Part shown: one piece after another, positions 26,878 through 36,207 of the stretch | How positions within the stretch are numbered: position 1 is the stretch's first letter | How the letters are laid out: every line of letters begins with the position of its first letter | From: JANXSF01 sp043745195 | GTDB lineage: Bacteria; Acidobacteriota; Terriglobia; Bryobacterales; Bryobacteraceae | Direction: 5' to 3' | NCBI GenBank assembly: GCA_043745195.1 | Contig: JAYTTF010000262.1 | Location: 1 to 64,000 of the forward strand | Length of the DNA stretch: 64,000 bases | Translations under genes and position numbers: made by a program | The notes under the pieces: model-generated | The model's database searches: none | The model's input: only the letters and a program-made list of their open reading frames with translations | What the model was told of the DNA's origin: nothing

Positions 26878-27369
26878 ATGTGGTGGCGAAGTGCTCTTCT
26901 TATAACGTTATTGTTTGGAATGCTTCTTTTTGGCAGTACTATCAAAGAGAAAGCGCGCAAGGCAGTATCGGATCCCAACGTGGCTCTGCTGGTGATCAGT
27001 TTAGGAATTGGATTGGTATGCTGCGAGTTCCTTTTGCCAGGCACGGTTGCCTTTGCTGCCATTGGTGGAACTGCGATTGCGCTAGGTGCTTTCGGGCTTG
27101 CTCAAATGGAAATTCAAGCTCTTAGCCTATTATCCATTGTGATTGGTGCTGCACTTGTTGTGATTGAAGCCAGATTTCCTCTATATGGATTGGCAGCTAT
27201 TTCAGGTACTTTGCTGATGTGCGTGGGGGCCGGAACGCTTTGTCTCGGGATGCGACCAGGTTGGGCGGCTGCCATTTTAATTCCGTTGGCTGCTGCCACG
27301 TTTCTGCTGTTACGGTTTGCCTTTATCGCCAGAAGAAATAAAGAAGTTGCTTTTTTGTGGGCGAGATAG
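26878..27369 (+). CDS. Membrane protein with NfeD-like transmembrane domain
   Basis: 163 residues with about five or six hydrophobic segments. NVALLVISLGIGLVCCEFLLPG, followed by a glycine-rich helix, and VIEARFPLYGLAAISGTLLM match the pattern of NfeD membrane domains (helix, E-x-x-x-P-G, then a second E-x-x-F-P-x-x-G). The ClpP-like protease part and the C-terminal OB domain of full-length NfeD are absent. AGAGG is just upstream. Alone between sod and the SPOR gene; its partner is not visible. Confidence 0.6.
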   Translation: MWWRSALLITLLFGMLLFGSTIKEKARKAVSDPNVALLVISLGIGLVCCEFLLPGTVAFAAIGGTAIALGAFGLAQMEIQALSLLSIVIGAALVVIEARFPLYGLAAISGTLLMCVGAGTLCLGMRPGWAAAILIPLAAATFLLLRFAFIARRNKEVAFLWAR

Positions 27370-27414
27370 ATATTCTCGACAAAGGTTTAGTTTTTCGCAT
27401 TGTAAGGATGAAGC

Positions 27415-28128
27415 ATGGCTCATAACGAAGAAGGTGAATTTGAATTAGTGATCGGCAACAGGCAACTGCTGCTGGTATTCGGTGTTTTGCTGGTGCTGAT
27501 GGGTGTGCTGTTCACCATGGGATACCTGATAGGAAAGAACAATCCCAGCAGTGATGCAATCCTGTCGGCCAATCGAAAGCAAGTGCCAATTGATGCTGGC
27601 TCCGGGGGATCTGCTCCGTCTGCGAACCCGATCATTGTTGATCCTGGTAAGCCAGTTGAAGACCGGCCAAGTCGCGCCGCTTCGGACCTCTTTGATAAAG
27701 CTACTGCTCCCAAGACGGAGACGAAGTTGCCTGAAGTTCCTGTTGTACCTAAGGTAGATGAAAGGCCCAAGGAACCGGAAAAGAAAAAAGAGGAACCGAA
27801 AAAGGAACCTCCCAAACCAGTGGAGCCCAAAGTCGTTGAGAAAAAGCCGGCGGAACCCAAGATGGAGCCTAAGGTTGTGGCTAGTGGCGAAGCTAGAGAA
27901 CCAGGTTCAGGAACTTATCTACAAGTTGTTGCAGTGGACAAGAAAGGCGCAGACGATTGGGCTGGTTCCCTTCGCAACAAATCTTTTAATGCATTGGTTG
28001 CTCCCGGACCGAATGCCACTCTATTCCGTGTTCTGATTGGACCAATCAAGGATAAGGAAACCCTAGCGCAGACCAAAATTGATTTGGAAAAAATTGGCGT
28101 TAAAGGCGCAATCGTGAAAAAATATTAG
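27415..28128 (+). CDS. SPOR-domain membrane protein
   Basis: One membrane anchor (LLLVFGVLLVLMGVLFTMGYLIG) near residue 18-40, a long Pro/Lys/Glu-rich linker (about 95-155), then a C-terminal SPOR-like domain (YLQVVAVDKKGADDWAGSL to VKGAIVKKY). SPOR domains bind denuded peptidoglycan at the division site. Length 237. Starts before lipA with a 2-base gap. Role in division is inferred from the domain. Confidence 0.83.
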   Translation: MAHNEEGEFELVIGNRQLLLVFGVLLVLMGVLFTMGYLIGKNNPSSDAILSANRKQVPIDAGSGGSAPSANPIIVDPGKPVEDRPSRAASDLFDKATAPKTETKLPEVPVVPKVDERPKEPEKKKEEPKKEPPKPVEPKVVEKKPAEPKMEPKVVASGEAREPGSGTYLQVVAVDKKGADDWAGSLRNKSFNALVAPGPNATLFRVLIGPIKDKETLAQTKIDLEKIGVKGAIVKKY

Positions 28129-28130
28129 AA

Positions 28131-29060
28131 GTGGGTGATTCTTCCCAACCTCTAGTTCAAATTGCCGACGCCATGCGTCCGCGTCTGCCGCAATGGCTTC
28201 GCAAGTCTGAAACCCATAACGAATCGGTTCACTTGTTGAAGCGGGAATTGCGGCAATTGAATCTCCACACCGTTTGCGAATCGGCAAGATGCCCGAATAT
28301 TCACGAGTGCTTCCATCGTGGAGCAGCAACTTTCATGATTTTGGGGAACATTTGTACTCGCGGATGCGGATTCTGTTCTGTTCCAAAAGGAAACCCTCGA
28401 AAGCAGGATTTCGGCTTAGACCCCTTGGAGCCTTCGAATGTAGCCAGTATGGCTGCACAAATGAACCTGCGCTATGTTGTGATCACCAGCGTGAACCGGG
28501 ACGAGTTACCCGATGGTGGTTCGCATCACTGGGCCGAAACCGTGACTGAAGTGAAGCGCGCTCTTCCCAATGCACGGGTAGAGGTCCTTACTCCGGACTT
28601 CAACGGTGACATGAGCGCCGTTGCTCGCGTTCTGGATGCCGGCCCACACGTTTACAACCACAACATGGAGACTGTCCAGCGGCTTTACCGGTCGGTCAGG
28701 CCTCAAGCGCGTTATCAGCAATCGTTGGATGTGCTTTCTTTCGCCCGGAAACACCGTCCAGGGGCTTTGGTAAAGTCGGGGTTGATGGTTGGACTGGGTG
28801 AAACTCAAGATCAGGTGAAGCAGCTATTGAGCGATATCCGGAACGCCGGCGCTCACGTTGCCACCATCGGCCAATACTTGCAACCCACGCGGCGTAATTT
28901 GCCCGTGGCCCGTTACGTTACTCCGGCTGAATTTGACGAACTCCGTGATTTCGGTCTTTCCATTGGTTTCGAGATGGTTTTCAGCGGTCCCTTTGTTCGT
29001 TCGTCCTATATGGCCGATGCAGTGGAAGAAGAGGCAACCGGGAAATTGACTATCGCGTGA
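28131..29060 (+). CDS. lipA: Lipoyl synthase
   Basis: Radical-SAM enzyme that inserts two sulfurs into octanoyl groups on lipoate-dependent enzymes. Auxiliary cluster motif CESARCPNIHEC and the radical-SAM motif CTRGCGFCSV are both present, and the C-terminal RSSY Ser is seen in RSSYMAD. Length 309. GTG start. Its end overlaps lnt by 4 bases (GTGA). Needs Fe-S supply, which the isc operon in this window could provide. Confidence 0.95.
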   Translation: MGDSSQPLVQIADAMRPRLPQWLRKSETHNESVHLLKRELRQLNLHTVCESARCPNIHECFHRGAATFMILGNICTRGCGFCSVPKGNPRKQDFGLDPLEPSNVASMAAQMNLRYVVITSVNRDELPDGGSHHWAETVTEVKRALPNARVEVLTPDFNGDMSAVARVLDAGPHVYNHNMETVQRLYRSVRPQARYQQSLDVLSFARKHRPGALVKSGLMVGLGETQDQVKQLLSDIRNAGAHVATIGQYLQPTRRNLPVARYVTPAEFDELRDFGLSIGFEMVFSGPFVRSSYMADAVEEEATGKLTIA

Positions 29061-30565
29061 ATGCTAACGCAAGGAACTACTTTCTAGCTCTGCTAACCGG
29101 CCTGTGTCTGGTGGTGATCTACCCTGGATGGAACTGGTATTGGCTGGCCCCCTTTACGTTAGCCCCTTTGATTCTCGCTTTGTCCTCGGAAAGGCGCGTC
29201 AAACACCATTTCCTTCTCGGCTACTCCGTAGGATTCGTTCACTCCTTAGGTGTCTACTATTGGTTCGCCCCAGTGCTGGCCGTGCATGGAGACATGGGCG
29301 AATGGGGTGGTTTCGGCACACTGCTGGTCTACTGTTTTATTCGTGCAATTCACTACGGGCTATTCTCTCTTCTTGCGGCAGTGTTGCTCCCCTCGCGCGC
29401 TGCGGTGCTGTTGCTTCCCGCACTTTGGACGGGCATGGAATGGTCCCAGCAACCCACCACAGATTTCGCTTGGCTATTGCTAGGTAATCCTGGCATTGAC
29501 ATGGGAATGTTTCCATTGCGATTGGCACCTTGGGTGGGAGTCTACGGTCTCTCTTTCCTTTTTGCGATGGTCGGGGTGGCCGTTGCCTTGACTGTCTTGC
29601 GGCGTCCCGTCAACGCCCTGGCTCCGCTGCTTGCGGCAGTGTTGTTACTCTTCTTGCCTGCCATTCCAAAGCCGACAACTGCCACTGAAAGCGCAGTTAC
29701 CGTTCAACCCAATATCGATCCGGAAACCACAAAGTGGACCTGGGAATCCGTCCAGGCACTGGAGCGAAGGCTTGCCGACCTGAGTCTGGAAAGTGCACTG
29801 AAGCCGGGCGAAAGTAAAGCAGTAATGGTGCTGTGGCCCGAACTTCCAGCACCAGTCTATTACGAACAGGACGCTATTCTGCGCGACCATGTGACACGTG
29901 TGGCTAAGCAGTCCGACGCCCCTGTTGTTCTGGGGACGGTGGTGCACGATGCCCGAGGAGACCCGTTAAACTCAGCGGAATTCATCGACCGGGAAGGGAA
30001 GACTATGGGCCGCTATGACAAAATGCACCTGGTTCCTTTTGGCGAATATGTGCCGTCCCTGTTTTCCTGGGTGAATAAAGTAAGCGGCGAAACCGGAACT
30101 TTTGCTGCAGGAAAAGCCATTTCCGATTTCACCGTGAATGGTCATCGGGTTGGCGTCTTCATCTGCTACGAATCGGCATTGCCCAATCATGTTCGTGAGT
30201 TTGTGGCTCAAGGGGACGAACTTCTGGTGATGCTGACCAACGATGGGTATTTCTTCCGCACCAGCGCGCGGGAACAACATCTGCAATTGGCTCGCATGAG
30301 GGCTGTTGAGAATGACCGCTGGTTGCTGCGGGTGACCAACAACGGGCACACTGTGGCCATTGACCCTTCCGGCCACATTGCCAAGCGGATTCCTGAATTC
30401 GTGGAAACATCCGCTCGGCTCCCGTTTTCATGGATCAAGCAGACCACCTTCTACAGCCGTCATGGCGACTGGTTTGCGTGGATCTGCTTGGGCTTTCCGT
30501 TGTTAGCTGGTATGTCGGCTTGTATAGGGCGCGGGTTTACCGCTTGGTCAAATCGCGGATCATAA
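29057..30565 (+). CDS. lnt: Apolipoprotein N-acyltransferase
   Basis: Adds the third acyl chain to lipoproteins in the inner membrane. Several hydrophobic helices in residues 5-210, then a nitrilase domain with the catalytic Glu in LWPELPAP, Lys in YDKMHLVPFGEYVP and Cys in VFICYESALP. A last helix lies near the C-terminus. Length 502. GTG start overlapping lipA. The end overlaps the convergent DUF1080 gene by 29 bases. Confidence 0.93.
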   Translation: MNANARNYFLALLTGLCLVVIYPGWNWYWLAPFTLAPLILALSSERRVKHHFLLGYSVGFVHSLGVYYWFAPVLAVHGDMGEWGGFGTLLVYCFIRAIHYGLFSLLAAVLLPSRAAVLLLPALWTGMEWSQQPTTDFAWLLLGNPGIDMGMFPLRLAPWVGVYGLSFLFAMVGVAVALTVLRRPVNALAPLLAAVLLLFLPAIPKPTTATESAVTVQPNIDPETTKWTWESVQALERRLADLSLESALKPGESKAVMVLWPELPAPVYYEQDAILRDHVTRVAKQSDAPVVLGTVVHDARGDPLNSAEFIDREGKTMGRYDKMHLVPFGEYVPSLFSWVNKVSGETGTFAAGKAISDFTVNGHRVGVFICYESALPNHVREFVAQGDELLVMLTNDGYFFRTSAREQHLQLARMRAVENDRWLLRVTNNGHTVAIDPSGHIAKRIPEFVETSARLPFSWIKQTTFYSRHGDWFAWICLGFPLLAGMSACIGRGFTAWSNRGS

Positions 30566-31175
30566 TATCTTTGAACCGCATGTTTCCTGATCCGCCGGAA
30601 TGCAGTTGGAGCGAAATTCCCCCGTCAAAGGACTTTGGTTTAGGATCGGTGAAATCAACCATCACCACACCATTCAAGCGCGAAATATAGCGATTCCCTT
30701 CCACCTTCAAAAGATACTCATTCCAATCATCCTGACGAACGACGGTTTCGTTTTCTGGCGCAGGCCACACAACCCAGCCGCGTCCATCGCCGTAGATGCC
30801 GCCAGTGTGTTCTCCAATGGTGCAATCGATTTCAAATTGCAACCCTTGGGTGACATCGGCAGTACCCGGCTTGAATTCTGAGTGGAAGAACACGCCGCTA
30901 TTACCATCCCCTTCGCACTTAAACTTTAAAGTCAGATGGAAATCTTTATAGTTCTTGGCCGTCTTCAAATAACCGTAGTCTTTGCTGACAGCCATACCGT
31001 GGAGTGTGCCGTTTTCGACAAGCCACTTTTCTTTGCCTACTTCCACCCAACCGGAAAGATCCTTCCCGTTGAAAAGGGGGGCCCAATCTTCACCAGGCAA
31101 AGTCTTGATATGGACCCTTGGTCCTTGTGCCATCAGGGCGGCGGCACTAATGAGAAGCAAAATTATTTGACGCAT
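30537..31175 (-). CDS. Secreted DUF1080 / 3-keto-disaccharide hydrolase family protein
   Basis: Jelly-roll (concanavalin-like) protein with a Sec signal (IILLLISAAALMAQG). LFNGKDLSGWVEVG near the N-terminus and GNSGVFFHSEF are the family marks. The family is abundant in Planctomycetes and Acidobacteria; some members act on glycosides, but this one's activity is not known. Length 212. Confidence 0.85.
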   Translation of the reverse strand: MRQIILLLISAAALMAQGPRVHIKTLPGEDWAPLFNGKDLSGWVEVGKEKWLVENGTLHGMAVSKDYGYLKTAKNYKDFHLTLKFKCEGDGNSGVFFHSEFKPGTADVTQGLQFEIDCTIGEHTGGIYGDGRGWVVWPAPENETVVRQDDWNEYLLKVEGNRYISRLNGVVMVDFTDPKPKSFDGGISLQLHSGGSGNMRFKDIMIRDLTKR

Positions 31176-31190
31176 GAAGAATATGATATG

Positions 31191-32543
31191 TCACACACCC
31201 AGCTCATGGCGAAGTACTGCAGCAACAGATTCCGCAAATCTTTCCACATGGATCAGTTCAGGACCTTCTACCATGACGCGGGCCAACGCTTCTGTGCCTG
31301 AATAACGCACCAGAACCCGCCCTCTGCCGTGAAAATAACTCTCGCATTCGCGGATTGCATCCATCACCGGAGGAATGTCGCTCATCGGCTTTTTCTCGCG
31401 TACACGTACATTCACCAATCGCTGCGGATAAATTTCCAAACCTTTAGCCAGTTCATCCATGCTCTTGCCCGTTTTCGCCATCTCCTCAAAGATACGCATG
31501 GCGGTCAACATTCCATCGCCAGTGGTGGCGTACTCGTGAAAAATGACATGACCCGACTGTTCGCCGCCGATTGCCGCACCGATCCGGATCATCTCTTCCA
31601 AAACATATTTGTCGCCAACGGGCGTTCGGTCCAGCCGAATGCCTTCGGCCTCCAATGCTACCTCTAGACCCATATTAGACATCACAGTTGCCACAACCAC
31701 GTCACCCGGCAACTTCCCTTGAGCCTTCAATGCACGTGCAGCAATCAGCAGCATGTGATCCCCATCCACAACCCGCCCGGAAGCGCTCACCAGCATGGCG
31801 CGGTCCGCATCGCCATCAAAGGCTACTCCAGCGTCTGCGCCCGTTTCTACGACAGCTTTCTGAAGCCGCTCAGGATGCAAGGCTCCGCAACCCAAATTAA
31901 TATTGCGGCCATCCGGTTCGGCGGAAAGGGTGATCACCTCTGCTCCAAGCCGTTCGAACAGTTCTGGAGCCAGGTGAGACGAAGCACCGTTGGCACAATC
32001 CAGCACGAATTTCTTTCCCTTCAGCGACCCTTGGAAGCTGGATGCCAGAAAATCTACATAGGCAGCGTCCAAACCCTGATCCACAGTTAAGCTCATAGGC
32101 TTGGGACTTTCCTTGTTCGCCAGCACCTCGAAGATTACCGTTTCCATTTCCGCTTCGCGATCGTCGGAAAGCTTGTACCCGTCATGACCGAAAACCTTGA
32201 TGCCATTGTCCTGAAAGGGGTTGTGCGAGGCGGAAATCATCACGCCGGCAACAAAATCGCGGCTCCGAGTAAGATACGCAACTCCAGGGGTGGTTAGAAG
32301 ACCTGCAAAGCGCACGGTAACGCCAAACTGGGCAGCTCCGCCGGCCACCATTTCAGCAATCCACGGCCCCGATTCACGGGTATCCATGCCAATGACAATT
32401 TCTGCCGCACCGCCCGCAGCAGTTTTCTTTGCCCATTTCCCTAGCGCGCAACCAATTGCATACACGGTCGGCCGGTCTAGTGGGTATTCACCAGCAACGC
32501 TGCGAATTCCATCGGTTCCAAACAACTGTCTTTTTATGCTCAC
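31191..32543 (-). CDS. glmM: Phosphoglucosamine mutase
   Basis: Interconverts glucosamine-6-phosphate and glucosamine-1-phosphate, on the route to UDP-GlcNAc and peptidoglycan. LFGTDGIRSVAGEYPL at the N-terminus, phosphoserine loop MISASHNPFQDNGIK, metal loop FDGDADRAM, sugar loop GEQSGH, and phosphate-binding RYSGTEALARVM. Length 450. GTG start overlapping the cdaR stop by 3 bases. This is the usual third gene of cdaA-cdaR-glmM. Confidence 0.96.
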   Translation of the reverse strand: MSIKRQLFGTDGIRSVAGEYPLDRPTVYAIGCALGKWAKKTAAGGAAEIVIGMDTRESGPWIAEMVAGGAAQFGVTVRFAGLLTTPGVAYLTRSRDFVAGVMISASHNPFQDNGIKVFGHDGYKLSDDREAEMETVIFEVLANKESPKPMSLTVDQGLDAAYVDFLASSFQGSLKGKKFVLDCANGASSHLAPELFERLGAEVITLSAEPDGRNINLGCGALHPERLQKAVVETGADAGVAFDGDADRAMLVSASGRVVDGDHMLLIAARALKAQGKLPGDVVVATVMSNMGLEVALEAEGIRLDRTPVGDKYVLEEMIRIGAAIGGEQSGHVIFHEYATTGDGMLTAMRIFEEMAKTGKSMDELAKGLEIYPQRLVNVRVREKKPMSDIPPVMDAIRECESYFHGRGRVLVRYSGTEALARVMVEGPELIHVERFAESVAAVLRHELGV

Positions 32544-33202
32544 TTTACGGGAATCCTTTCCATTTCGATTTGAACCGTCACGGTGCCTGTTCCATCAATG
32601 CGCACCTGCGGGTCGCCTACAAAGGTCTGCGCTCGAAATACGCTAGAACCAGTAAGCTCTCTTATATCTATCGGATCTGTTTCGGCGAACATTACCTGAT
32701 TGACCCTACTTTCTGGACCAATTATCCGCAAAACTTGCGGACTCACTTCACTTCTCTTAATCAAGTACTCCGGTTTCGCTCCTCCTTCAAATGTGATGTG
32801 AATGGGGATATCCTTCGCCGTTCTGCGTTCAAACTTCACACGAATCTGCGATGGTACGGCCCTGCTCATGGTTACCCCGGCGGGCAGTTCCAAATTGGAT
32901 TCCTCAATCGTGAACGTTCGCTCTCCTGGTTGATTGGCCGAGGCAAGATTGATGATCACCGCTGAAGTTGCTAGACCCGCTGGACTAAGCCTTCGTGATG
33001 GCCCTCGTACCTCTACCCGCAGTTTATCGGGAACTTCTGAGCTGATTTCCAGATCTGTTGGAATGTTCTTGTATTCAATTGGAACGCTGATTGCCATCGA
33101 TTGTTCCGGTTCTCCGACAATAGCCAGCCAAAGCAGGAAAGCCACGGCAATGCTTAGAATCTTCCAACCAAAGTTATTCGTTAGCCATCGAAGCTGTTTC
33201 AT
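32540..33202 (-). CDS. cdaR: CdaA regulatory protein (YbbR domains)
   Basis: One N-terminal membrane helix (ILSIAVAFLLWLAIVG) followed by about two YbbR-like domains (the pattern SVPIEYKNIPTDLEI, then VEVRGPSRRL, repeated near residues 120-200). YbbR proteins bind and modulate CdaA. Length 220 is short compared with the three or four YbbR repeats of Firmicutes. Its gene follows cdaA by 2 bases. Confidence 0.86.
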   Translation of the reverse strand: MKQLRWLTNNFGWKILSIAVAFLLWLAIVGEPEQSMAISVPIEYKNIPTDLEISSEVPDKLRVEVRGPSRRLSPAGLATSAVIINLASANQPGERTFTIEESNLELPAGVTMSRAVPSQIRVKFERRTAKDIPIHITFEGGAKPEYLIKRSEVSPQVLRIIGPESRVNQVMFAETDPIDIRELTGSSVFRAQTFVGDPQVRIDGTGTVTVQIEMERIPVK

Positions 33203-33204
33203 TG

Positions 33205-34053
33205 CTATCTAACATCCTCAGATTCTGTAGATAACTCGGCAGATTCGGTAGAGGGCCGGAAGCTCTTGTTGTGTTCCTGAAATCTGCGGCCAAAGTGGTT
33301 CATCAGCCTGCTTTCCAGCCTTTCGATGGTTAAATCCTGTTCGATTTCACGGAACGTTGCAATAGAAATCTTGCCTGTCTCTTCACTGACGATGATAGAA
33401 ATGCAGTCCGTTTCTTCGGTGACACCAATGGCAGCCCGATGCCTGGTCCCCAAATATCTCGCCAAATCCGGTTTCATGGTTAGCGGCAAAAAACAGGCCG
33501 CCGCTGCCACTCGATCGCCCTGCACAATTACCGCTCCATCGTGCATTGCGCCGCCGTGTTGAAAGATGGATAACAACAGGTCTCTGGAAAGAACCGCATC
33601 CATGGGCACGCCGCTTTCAACGAATGTGCGCAGGCCGATATCGCGTTCCATAACGATCAACGCGCCTGTTCGAGTTTGCGCCAACTGTTGCACCGCCAGT
33701 AGGATTTCGTCAATTGCCTCTCGCCGCTTGGCGCGGGAACCGAACCCTACCATCCGTCTTCTACCCAGCCGCGCCAGAATACGCCGGATCTCCGATTGAA
33801 ACATCACAATCAAACCAAACACGCTATATGGTGCCAAATTCGCCAAGCTCGTTCTTAGCAACTCCAGCTTGAAATAGGTGGCAAGTCCATAGATCAGAAC
33901 CAAAGTGCCAACGCCGGTAAGGATGTTCGCAGCACGGCGACCGCGGACAATTAAAATGAAATTATAAATAAGCAGCGCGACAATGGCGATATCAACCGCC
34001 GCTGTCCAACTGAATTTGGGCAGTGAGGAAAGTAGGAAGTTCAGGATCGCCAT
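33205..34053 (-). CDS. cdaA: Diadenylate cyclase
   Basis: Makes c-di-AMP from two ATP. Three N-terminal membrane helices in residues 1-80, then a DAC domain with the catalytic motif HDGAVIV near residue 170 and RHRAAIG near 205. Length 282. First gene of cdaA-cdaR-glmM. The acidic C-terminal tail (STESAELSTESE) is probably disordered. Confidence 0.94.
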   Translation of the reverse strand: MAILNFLLSSLPKFSWTAAVDIAIVALLIYNFILIVRGRRAANILTGVGTLVLIYGLATYFKLELLRTSLANLAPYSVFGLIVMFQSEIRRILARLGRRRMVGFGSRAKRREAIDEILLAVQQLAQTRTGALIVMERDIGLRTFVESGVPMDAVLSRDLLLSIFQHGGAMHDGAVIVQGDRVAAAACFLPLTMKPDLARYLGTRHRAAIGVTEETDCISIIVSEETGKISIATFREIEQDLTIERLESRLMNHFGRRFQEHNKSFRPSTESAELSTESEDVR

Positions 34054-34100
34054 TCTGCTTTATGCTTTCCGGCCATTTCCCACTAGTTTAGCTTGTATCC

Positions 34101-35225
34101 CTATACGATGAAAGAATATTTGGCCGCAGCGATGGAAAGGCCCAGCACTTCAATGCGCTTCAGATCCGCACTTCCCAGGCCAAGACCTTCTGCCAACAGC
34201 AGAGTGTTGTCGCATTTCTGGAATGGAGAAGCGCCTTTGGGAGCCCTGGGATCATAACCCATTACTGCTGTGCCCACCGTATCTGTGGTGACGGCGTTGA
34301 AACCAGCCAGCAACAGCCCAGGGGTTACGCGGCGTATTCCTCGGATCCAAGGACCTTCGCCACCAGCCACGGTTTCTATCCCGTCTATTAGTGCGATGTC
34401 GATGGGTCTGGCAGCATTAAGGTCCGCCACAATTCTTGGCATGCGATAGCCAGGCTCACGGCTGGAATCCTTATTCGATTCCGCTGGAGAACAGGATGCC
34501 GGTTGACGTTTGCCAACATGGCAGGTTTCCACACGGCCCTTTGTAGGGCTTTCATTGGGTTCGTCTTTCCCCGCGTCGTCACCATAGATTGATGCAGGGG
34601 TAATTCCAAACATATTCTTCATTGCCAGGGTAATACCGCAAGTGGCGTGGTCCTTCAACTTGGCCATGCTCATCATCACGTCGGTTTCTTCGTAGGCCGT
34701 ATTCAAATCATATGCCGGAAAAATAGCACCTCCGCCGGGAACTTTGAACCGGTGATACTTCTTGCCGGAACCCAGGGCATTCGTGTTTTCGAAAACGACA
34801 TTCGGCGAAATAGATTTCAGTTGGCGGACGTTCCAACCTGAATCGAGCATGTATTCCTCAAGAGGCCCACCGCTGGCCCAGCAGCTTTCTACGAAACGAA
34901 CCCGTTTGGCGCCTGCCTTCACCAGCAGTTGTGCAACTGCGCCCACCATTTTGGGATGCGAATAATGAGTTACGCCCAAAGGACGGCCTTGGAATTTGAG
35001 GGCAGGGGAGCCTGTCAAATTCAGCTTCACTGTCACCGTCTTGTTCTTGACCACGCGTCCCAATCCGCCAAGTTGGTCAAACATGGTGGCAAGCGTTGTG
35101 TCCAGTCCTTCGTCGTAGGATTGGCAGCGGGCTAGGGCCACAGGAGGTGCAGGCGGAAGCTTCCCGGTGGCAGCCTGGACCATTGGACCAGCAGATAGCG
35201 CAGCTAATAAATCACGGCGAGTCAT
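34101..35225 (-). CDS. Tat-exported DUF362 domain protein
   Basis: Twin-arginine signal MTRRDLLAALSAGPMVQAA. The body has DUF362 traits: TVTVKLNLTG, a conserved SMAKLKDHATCGITLAMKNMFG segment and a C-terminal DTVGTAVMGYDP. Family members often associate with Fe-S or redox proteins, but no ferredoxin cysteine cluster is present here. The frame is open 19 codons further upstream; the ATG at 35225 puts the Arg pair right after the start. Function unknown. Confidence 0.8.
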   Translation of the reverse strand: MTRRDLLAALSAGPMVQAATGKLPPAPPVALARCQSYDEGLDTTLATMFDQLGGLGRVVKNKTVTVKLNLTGSPALKFQGRPLGVTHYSHPKMVGAVAQLLVKAGAKRVRFVESCWASGGPLEEYMLDSGWNVRQLKSISPNVVFENTNALGSGKKYHRFKVPGGGAIFPAYDLNTAYEETDVMMSMAKLKDHATCGITLAMKNMFGITPASIYGDDAGKDEPNESPTKGRVETCHVGKRQPASCSPAESNKDSSREPGYRMPRIVADLNAARPIDIALIDGIETVAGGEGPWIRGIRRVTPGLLLAGFNAVTTDTVGTAVMGYDPRAPKGASPFQKCDNTLLLAEGLGLGSADLKRIEVLGLSIAAAKYSFIV

Positions 35226-35347
35226 AGCAATAGTGTACAAGAAAGCCGTAGATGGACACCCCGGATTTCGCAGCCCCCGCATTGGGTTCCGTGTCTCCTC
35301 TGGCTCCCTTATATGTCCACTTCGTTTTTATTGGATATAGTTGAAGA

Positions 35348-35563
35348 ATGCTGCAAATAAGCGTCGCGAAATTCAAAACCGCTTGTCTTAAACTTCTCCA
35401 ACAGGTTCGTAAGACACGAGCCCCAATTGGAACGGCCCTTTATGCAGAACCGTCGAAGCTTCGTAGTAAGTCGTATGGAGCAATGAAAGCAACGCTACGT
35501 GGGCCTGTTGGTGATCTGATAGCACCGTTGGATGAAATTACATGGGACGCCCTTGGTAAGTAA
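35348..35563 (+). CDS. Degenerate Phd/YefM-type antitoxin, solitary
   Basis: N-terminus LQISVAKFKTACLKLLQQVR is the typical DNA-binding start of Phd/YefM antitoxins. The central segment, normally ITKxGKPVAxLVP, is not recognisable (reads RAPIGTALYAEPSKL). The end, YGAMKATLRGPVGDLIAPLDEITWDAL, again matches antitoxins of this group, which end in an acidic toxin-binding tail. No toxin gene follows. I read this as a decaying or repurposed antitoxin. 71 residues. Confidence 0.6.
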   Translation: MLQISVAKFKTACLKLLQQVRKTRAPIGTALYAEPSKLRSKSYGAMKATLRGPVGDLIAPLDEITWDALGK

Positions 35564-35615
35564 GCTAATACCTGACTTGCCTAGCTCCTGATCGGATGCT
35601 TACGGACGGCGCAGA

Positions 35616-36113
35616 TCAGTGGCCGCCTGCGGCTTCTTCATGTATCACGGGCGCATGCACGCCAACAGGGATCTGCACCAGCATATTTTCTTTGCGCATC
35701 ACCAACGTTGAAGTGTTGTAGCTCGCCAGCTCGAACCCATGACCGTGCGTAATTGCATCCGTCGGGCAGGCTTCCACGCAGAACCCGCAAAAAATACAGC
35801 GCGAGTAATCAATGTTGTAGACCTCAGCATATCGCTCGCCGCCGGAAATTCGCGTCTGTTCGGTATTTTCCGCCGCTTCAATATAAATGCAATTCACGGG
35901 GCATGCTGCTGCACACAAAAAGCAAGCCACGCATTTTTCCATACCATGAGCGTCGCGCTGCAATACGTGCGAACCGCGATAGCGTTCCTGGAAGTTTACC
36001 GGAGCATCCGGATAATCTTCCGTCACAGTGGGCTGCATCATTTCCTTGAAAGTGACGCCCATACCTTTGGCGATAGCCGCCGCCGAACCGAAAATTTCAC
36101 CAATTAATGCCAT
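35616..36113 (-). CDS. nuoI: NADH-quinone oxidoreductase subunit I (stand-alone)
   Basis: Carries two 4Fe-4S clusters that pass electrons to the quinone site of complex I. The two motifs are CVACFLCAAACP and CIFCGFCVEACP, with the joining C-x3-C-P spacing. Length 165. The other nuo genes are not in the window; upstream lie thioredoxin-fold and STAS genes. It may belong to a second or dispersed complex I. Confidence 0.9.
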   Translation of the reverse strand: MALIGEIFGSAAAIAKGMGVTFKEMMQPTVTEDYPDAPVNFQERYRGSHVLQRDAHGMEKCVACFLCAAACPVNCIYIEAAENTEQTRISGGERYAEVYNIDYSRCIFCGFCVEACPTDAITHGHGFELASYNTSTLVMRKENMLVQIPVGVHAPVIHEEAAGGH

Positions 36114-36207
36114 GCTGTCCTTTTAGTTTAGCGTAGGTTTTGAAACAAAATCGAGTGGTCCTGCTTTTTGAAGTGCCATCCTCACGGGATGGCTAATTTA
36201 GGGACCC

